From: an uncultured Succinatimonas sp.
Lineage (GTDB): Bacteria > Pseudomonadota > Gammaproteobacteria > Enterobacterales > Succinivibrionaceae
Assembly: GCA_900548485.1 (NCBI GenBank)
Contig: URKL01000115.1
Location: 1 to 6,081, forward strand
Length of the DNA stretch: 6,081 nt
Direction: 5' to 3'
Within the stretch, counting starts at the first letter, position 1. Each line of letters opens with the position of its first letter. Under the pieces are notes generated by a model. The model worked only from the letters and a program-made list of their open reading frames with translations. It ran no database searches and was not told where the DNA came from. Positions 1-6,081 of the stretch are shown piece by piece. The position numbers and the translations under genes were made by a program.

Positions 1-1026
1 GGCGAAGGTGCTGGCAACCATCCAGGCGAATCCAAAATTCTTCCAGGAGCTGCCCTGTTAGCCTTAAATGCCTGCAGCAGTAATCAAGATAGCTTGACTT
101 TTAATAAAACAAATTCAAAATCAGCTAACGAACAAATGCTGATAGAAGCTGAAATTCAAAAAAATATCTGGGATAGCGCTTTAGCTGATAAATCTAGATT
201 TAAACTAAATATTAACCCCAATGCTGAAGAACGAGCTTTAGCAGCTTACTGTGCTAAAACTGTTACAAATAATCTCAAAAGATCTGAAGTTTTTGTCCAT
301 TTTTTACTAAGCGAACTTAAAAATAACGACCTTCCTATTGAACTTGTTGCCATTCCTCTCATCGAAAGTGGGATTAATCCTAATGTCCGTGCCAATAATG
401 GAGCTCATGGTGCTTGGCAATATATTCGTTCTACCGGAAAAGCTGTAGGCCTCAATCGTAGCCATAATTATGATGAACTCTATGATTTTGTTAAATCCAC
501 CCAAGCTTCAGTCAAATATCTTAAAAAAATGTATAAAGATTTAGCTAATTGGGAGTTAGTAGTTGCAGCCTATAATCAAGGCGAATATGGAATCAAAAAA
601 GCTCGTGATGCTGCACTAGCAAAAGGCATTAAAATAAAATCTGCTGATGATATACGTCTAAGTCGCGGTGCTCGTAATTATGTAAAGCGTTTTCGTGCTT
701 ATGCGGATATTCTAAAAAATCCCCAAAAATATAATGTAAGCTTACCTACCATCAAAAATCGTCCCGCTTTCAAACGCGTAAAGGTAGCTGATCATATAAA
801 ATCTTTAACAGAGGTAGCTAATCTTTCGGGAGCTCGCATTGAAACTTTAAGACGCCTCAATGCAGGTTATTTATCAGATAAAATCGACAATCATCACGGC
901 CTGCTTATAACTGTTGAACATGCTGAGAATCTTAAAAAAGCTTCAAATAAAGAGCATAAAGCTACTAATGCCACTAACTACAAATACAATGCAATTACGA
1001 TTGATAATGACGAAAAAAAGCTTTAA
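1..1026 (+). CDS. MltD-like membrane-bound lytic murein transglycosylase, lipoprotein, 5' partial
   Basis: Lytic transglycosylases of this family cleave the MurNAc-GlcNAc bond of peptidoglycan, forming 1,6-anhydromuramic acid, usually from the inner face of the outer membrane. The frame is open from base 1 (341 codons in the window), so the start lies outside. Counting from base 1, a lipobox Leu-Asn-Ala-Cys ends at Cys25. The SLT domain spans about residues 105-200. Its catalytic Glu122 sits in the motif IESGINP, followed by GAHGAWQYI and VAAYNQGEYG. The segment YADILKNPQKYNV and the following roughly 60 residues match the MltD region after the catalytic domain. E. coli MltD then carries LysM repeats; here the protein ends in a short polar tail without them. 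A TTG at 94 and an ATG at 136 could be called as starts, but neither has a Shine-Dalgarno sequence and both would remove the lipobox. Family assignment is firm; MltD rather than another SLT-type enzyme is likely. Confidence 0.88.
   Translation, partial: GEGAGNHPGESKILPGAALLALNACSSNQDSLTFNKTNSKSANEQMLIEAEIQKNIWDSALADKSRFKLNINPNAEERALAAYCAKTVTNNLKRSEVFVHFLLSELKNNDLPIELVAIPLIESGINPNVRANNGAHGAWQYIRSTGKAVGLNRSHNYDELYDFVKSTQASVKYLKKMYKDLANWELVVAAYNQGEYGIKKARDAALAKGIKIKSADDIRLSRGARNYVKRFRAYADILKNPQKYNVSLPTIKNRPAFKRVKVADHIKSLTEVANLSGARIETLRRLNAGYLSDKIDNHHGLLITVEHAENLKKASNKEHKATNATNYKYNAITIDNDEKKL
37..75 (+). other. Lipoprotein signal: hydrophobic core and lipobox of the transglycosylase
   Basis: In the frame of the transglycosylase, codons 13-25 read ILPGAALLALNAC. 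This is a short hydrophobic core ending in a Leu-x-Ala-Cys lipobox, with Cys at 73-75 followed by Ser-Ser-Asn. Ser at +2 predicts sorting to the outer membrane by the Lol system, as for MltD. One lysine precedes the core. The codons further upstream (GEGAGNHPGES) are a poor n-region, so the true start or the first bases of the window are uncertain. Confidence 0.65.
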
Positions 1027-1033
1027 AAAATAA

Positions 1034-1060
1034 CCTCTGTAGGCTAAAAGTCTACAGAGG
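1034..1060. terminator. Bidirectional intrinsic terminator between convergent transglycosylase gene and ligA
   Basis: CCTCTGTAG (1034-1042) pairs perfectly with CTACAGAGG (1052-1060). The stem can extend inward by a G-U, a C-G and a T-A pair to leave an AAA loop, giving 12 pairs. On the minus strand the hairpin is followed by TTATTTTTT (complement of 1025-1033), a proper U-tract for ligA. On the plus strand only AATTT follows, so termination of the transglycosylase transcript should be weaker. It fills the 43-base gap between the two stop codons. Confidence 0.88.
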
Positions 1061-1069
1061 AATTTAGAG

Positions 1070-3927
<2,858 letters not shown>

Positions 3928-3934
3928 CTATTCT

Positions 3935-3938
3935 CTCC
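3935..3938 (-). promoter_or_regulatory. Ribosome binding site of zipA
   Basis: GGAG (within GGAGAGA on the minus strand) with a seven-base spacer to the ATG at 3927 fixes the zipA start. Confidence 0.8.
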
Positions 3939-3971
3939 AATGAACAAAACCGATAGGTTATTTATTGATGT

Positions 3972-3977
3972 ATTATA
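3972..3977 (-). promoter_or_regulatory. Candidate -10 box for zipA-ligA
   Basis: The minus strand reads TATAAT exactly. Transcription would begin near 3965, leaving a leader of about 38 bases that contains the zipA GGAG site. No consensus -35 box is found 17 bases upstream (TTTTTT there), so this is a position-supported guess. Confidence 0.4.
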
Positions 3978-4015
3978 TAAAGGGTCAAACCTAAAAAAAA
4001 TCATATATATAAAAA

Positions 4016-4021
4016 AAGGAG
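4016..4021 (+). promoter_or_regulatory. Ribosome binding site of cysZ
   Basis: AAGGAG follows an A7 run and lies nine bases before the ATG at 4031. It is the strongest Shine-Dalgarno sequence in the window and fixes the cysZ start. Confidence 0.85.
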
Positions 4022-4030
4022 AGCCTTTGT

Positions 4031-4795
4031 ATGATCGCCTCTGCCCATAATGAAATTACTGTCGTTGACGCATTTAATTATCTAGTCCGCGGAGTTAAAC
4101 TTGCACTATCAAAAGAATGCCGTCTTTATATTATTATTCCTGTCACTATAAATCTGATTTTAATGAGCCTGGTAGGATACTTTCTCTTTACTAATATCAA
4201 AGATTGGGTATTTCAAATGGTGGAGTTACTACCTGATTTTCTAGTTTTTTTGGCTTATATACTCTCTGCCATCCTTGCGACTCTTATTGTTTTTGTTAGT
4301 TGTTATTTTTTCTCAACCGTAGCCACAATCATAGCCTCTCCTTTTTACGGACTGCTTGCTGATAAAATTGAAATGAAACTTAATGGTACAGCTTCTGAAG
4401 ATATGGGCTTTGTGGGCATTATCAAAGACGTTCCGCGCATTTTAAAACGTGAAATTCAAAAACAAGTTTTCTTCCTGCCCTTGGCTTTTATTTGTGTTAT
4501 TTTAACCCTCGTCCCTGTTATCAACTTAATTGCTCCAGTATTATGGTTTTTACTTACATCCTGGATGGGATGTTTACAATATTGTGATTATGCTTACGAT
4601 AATCACAAGATCTCTTTTGCCTTAATGAAAAAAGATCTTAAAGCCAACTCTATTCCAACTTTTACTTTTGGTGCGATTGTGGCTGTAGCTTTATCCATAC
4701 CAATTTTCAATATTTTGGTACCGCCCGCAGCAGTATGCGCCGGAACTTGCTATTATTTAGAAATGCAAAAACGTTACAATCTGTCAAAAGGATAA
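4031..4795 (+). CDS. cysZ: Sulfate transporter CysZ (EI24 family)
   Basis: CysZ is an inner-membrane protein that lets sulfate enter for cysteine synthesis. The 254-residue product matches the family length (253 in E. coli). Hydrophobic segments lie at about 33-54, 70-104, 147-177 and 210-240. Family signatures are FFSTVATIIASPFYGLLADKIE (about residues 93-114, IASPFYGLLA the key part), IIKDVPRILKREIQK (about 130-144), APVLWFLL, the CLQYCDYAYDNHK region (181-193), and PPAAVCAGT near the C-terminus. The position divergent from zipA-ligA is the same as in E. coli, which supports orthology. In E. coli cysK follows; here an enzyme I gene follows after three bases, so the two are probably cotranscribed. 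Whether sulfate reduction genes exist in this organism cannot be seen. Confidence 0.95.
   Translation: MIASAHNEITVVDAFNYLVRGVKLALSKECRLYIIIPVTINLILMSLVGYFLFTNIKDWVFQMVELLPDFLVFLAYILSAILATLIVFVSCYFFSTVATIIASPFYGLLADKIEMKLNGTASEDMGFVGIIKDVPRILKREIQKQVFFLPLAFICVILTLVPVINLIAPVLWFLLTSWMGCLQYCDYAYDNHKISFALMKKDLKANSIPTFTFGAIVAVALSIPIFNILVPPAAVCAGTCYYLEMQKRYNLSKG
4788..4792 (+). promoter_or_regulatory. Ribosome binding site of the enzyme I gene, overlapping the end of cysZ
   Basis: AAGGA lies within the last codons of cysZ, six bases before the ATG at 4799. It supports that start and close translational linkage of the two genes. Confidence 0.75.
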
Positions 4796-4798
4796 AAA

Positions 4799-6064
4799 AT
4801 GTATACTTTGTCGGGTGTCTCTATTGCCGCAGGAGTTGGTTTTGCTCCTGCTGTTTCTGTATCCAGACCGGGAAATTTTAACCAAGAGGTTAATATTTAC
4901 GCTCTCGATCCCCAAGAAGAAATAGACAAATTTCAAAAGAAAAGTACAGAATTTGCCAATCGCTTAAGACAAATTGTAAATCCTGGACAAGATCGAGTCC
5001 GCGACCTCTTTGGCGCTGCGGCAGGATATTTAACTGATAAAAGCAATAAACACGATATCATTGATCTTATAAATCAAGGTTGTTCTGCTGTCACCGCTAG
5101 CAAAAGTGTGCTACTAGGAAAATTGTCAAACTTCAATCACAGCAAAGATCCCGAACTTTTAAACGATAATAAAGAGTTAAGTTCTTTATTACTTGAATTT
5201 ATCAACACCCTTCACAACCGAGATGACTCTACTGTAGTTCTTCCTAATTTAAAAGAAAACGCTATTATAGTTGCAGAAAATCTTTCTCCTGCACTTTTTC
5301 TATCTTTAGATATCGAAAAAGTTCAAGCCGTAATTTTAGAGTTTGGTAGAGATTCAGGCCACCTCGGTGTTGTTTTACGTGAACTCGGAATTCCTGCAAT
5401 TTTCGGTGTACAAGGTGCTACCTCTATTGAAAATGGTACTAAACTCTTAGTCGATGGGAATAATGGAGTTTTAGTTGTTGATCCTGAGGAAAATACCGCT
5501 CAGGCTATGCTTGAAAAACAAGATCTTTTCAATGATGAAGCTAATGATGACTCTCTTATAAATGTCACTATTGCCGGTGCTGTTGGCGCAATTAGACAAC
5601 TTAATGGAAATTCTCTCTATACCACTCACGGTTTAGGCTTATTACGCTCAGAATTTTTATTCTTAGGTTACGATCATGAGCCTACCGAAGAAGAAATGAC
5701 CAAAGCTTTTTTAAAACTCTTTAACCCAATTTCTAAAACAGCGCCAATCACAGCTAGAACTTTTGACTTTGCCGATGATAAAAAACCTCTATTTAGGGTA
5801 CATCTTGACGATCAAGGACCTCTCAAAGGTTATGGCGCTGAAGTAGGTTCACGTTTACTAAAAAAAGAAATAAGAGCTTTATTGTTAGCCTCAAAAGGTC
5901 GTAATATTAAAATTATCTTTCCTTTAATCACAAGACTTAATGAAACTATCTATCTTAAGAATCTCGCTATCGAATGTTGCCATGAATTAGATGAACTTGG
6001 AAAAGAACACGGAACTTACGAGATTGGTTTTATGAGTGAAACCCTGCAGTCGGTTTCGATTTGA
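4799..6064 (+). CDS. ptsI: Divergent PTS enzyme I (PEP-protein phosphotransferase), C-terminus lost by apparent frameshift and window end
   Basis: Enzyme I takes phosphate from PEP onto a histidine and passes it to HPr. The N-terminus (SGVSIAAGVGFAPA) and the helical HPr-binding region (about 35-145) fit the family. The phospho-histidine is His188 (E. coli His189), eleven residues before PAIFG. The PEP domain has Arg283 in GLGLLRSEFLF, Arg320 and Lys328 in ARTFDFADDKK, IIFPLITRLNE (372-382), and Glu414 in IGFMSET, matching E. coli Arg296, Arg332, Lys340 and Glu431. Departures: DSGH replaces the usual TSH, GPLKGYG stands where NPFLGWR is expected so its Arg is Gly346, and the linker between the two halves is about 12 residues shorter. 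The frame stops at 421 residues (about 575 is normal), but the last six residues look out of frame. The Asn-Asp, later Arg and Cys residues of the active site would lie outside. Function as a sugar PTS enzyme I is likely but not assured. Confidence 0.85.
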   Translation: MYTLSGVSIAAGVGFAPAVSVSRPGNFNQEVNIYALDPQEEIDKFQKKSTEFANRLRQIVNPGQDRVRDLFGAAAGYLTDKSNKHDIIDLINQGCSAVTASKSVLLGKLSNFNHSKDPELLNDNKELSSLLLEFINTLHNRDDSTVVLPNLKENAIIVAENLSPALFLSLDIEKVQAVILEFGRDSGHLGVVLRELGIPAIFGVQGATSIENGTKLLVDGNNGVLVVDPEENTAQAMLEKQDLFNDEANDDSLINVTIAGAVGAIRQLNGNSLYTTHGLGLLRSEFLFLGYDHEPTEEEMTKAFLKLFNPISKTAPITARTFDFADDKKPLFRVHLDDQGPLKGYGAEVGSRLLKKEIRALLLASKGRNIKIIFPLITRLNETIYLKNLAIECCHELDELGKEHGTYEIGFMSETLQSVSI

Positions 6065-6081
6065 GTAATCTGGGAGGCGGT
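6043..6081 (+). other. Continuation of the enzyme I gene in the shifted frame
   Basis: Read from 6043, the bases give PAVGFDLSNLGGG, open to the right edge. Placed after Glu-Thr this recreates the conserved ETPA motif of enzyme I, with Leu at the position of the conserved Leu before the strand holding VDFFSIG in E. coli. One missing base in the C run at 6042-6044 would explain the switch. The tail past Pro-Ala is too short to prove homology. Confidence 0.5.

Larger units (their letters stand above)
3928..4030. promoter_or_regulatory. Divergent promoter region between zipA-ligA and cysZ-ptsI
   Basis: This 103-base AT-rich gap must carry promoters for both transcripts. On the minus strand there is a perfect TATAAT (3977-3972), about 45 bases from the zipA ATG. 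The upstream T8 run (complement of 3993-4000) gives only a poor -35 or UP-like element. TTATATAA at 3973-3980 is palindromic, so a -10-like box exists on both strands. The plus-strand TTGATG (3965-3970) has no convincing -10 at 16-18 bases. No clear CysB, FNR or CRP operator was recognised by eye. Confidence 0.55.

Noticed and set aside
1..60. Open minus-strand reading at the left edge with aromatic and hydrophobic residues, possibly a membrane protein
   Set aside because: All three readings of this short GC-richer piece that were tried are mostly open, so openness is not evidence; no motif was recognised.
2..61. Alternative plus-strand frame ending in TAG at 59-61, reading like the C-terminus of an upstream gene (AKVLATIQANPKFFQELPC)
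   Set aside because: Twenty codons are too few to identify a protein. It would overlap the lipobox frame, which is better supported by its continuity with the transglycosylase. A chimeric edge cannot be excluded.
307..504. 65-codon open frame on the minus strand inside the transglycosylase gene
   Set aside because: It lies opposite the conserved SLT catalytic region, shows no recognisable domain, and no ribosome site was noted; it is a shadow of the real gene.
3993..4017. Two A-runs and an AT repeat upstream of cysZ as a possible phase-variable tract or bent DNA element
   Set aside because: Runs of seven to eight A and an (AT)4 stretch are common in AT-rich genomes, and the run next to the Shine-Dalgarno sequence is ordinary; nothing shows variation.
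4799..6064. Enzyme I gene as PtsP (enzyme I-Ntr), PEP synthase or pyruvate phosphate dikinase
   Set aside because: There is no N-terminal GAF domain as in PtsP, and no ATP-grasp domain as in PEP synthase or PPDK. The start resembles canonical PtsI, and the locus position next to cysZ fits ptsI.

Overview
The window is an AT-rich stretch of gammaproteobacterial chromosome carrying ordinary housekeeping genes. It holds five protein genes on both strands, with almost no non-coding sequence. The assignment to Gammaproteobacteria rests on ZipA, which is essentially confined to that class, and on the local order ligA-zipA divergent from cysZ. In Escherichia coli the same order continues as cysZ-cysK-ptsH-ptsI-crr. 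The AT-rich codon use and the unusual enzyme I would suit a host-associated or fermentative lineage such as Succinivibrionaceae or a relative. That is inference only; the family cannot be fixed without a search.

Layout, left to right. Bases 1-1026 (+) encode an MltD-like lytic murein transglycosylase. Its reading frame is open to the left edge and includes a lipoprotein cleavage site (Cys codon at 73-75). It faces ligA (1070-3160, -) across a 43-base gap filled by a strong hairpin that can end transcription, best for ligA. zipA (3163-3927, -) lies two bases upstream of ligA, so the two are probably one transcript linking a cell-division protein to the NAD-dependent DNA ligase. A 103-base divergent promoter region (3928-4030) separates zipA from cysZ (4031-4795, +, sulfate transporter). 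cysZ is followed after 3 bases by a divergent PTS enzyme I gene (4799 onward, +).

The right end is the part most worth attention. The enzyme I homologue keeps the phospho-histidine, two PEP-site arginines, a lysine and the metal-binding glutamate. It departs from the family at the residues around the histidine and at the NPFLGWR-type motif. It follows cysZ directly, with no cysK or ptsH between them. Its reading frame also breaks about 40 bases before the window ends: adding one C near 6042-6044 restores the conserved Glu-Thr-Pro-Ala motif and leaves the frame open to the edge. The gene is therefore either a sequence with a one-base error or a decaying or repurposed enzyme I.

No mobile element, CRISPR array, tRNA, rRNA or phage gene was seen. 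No wholly new system is evident. The candidates for novelty are the altered enzyme I and the compressed cysZ-ptsI arrangement.
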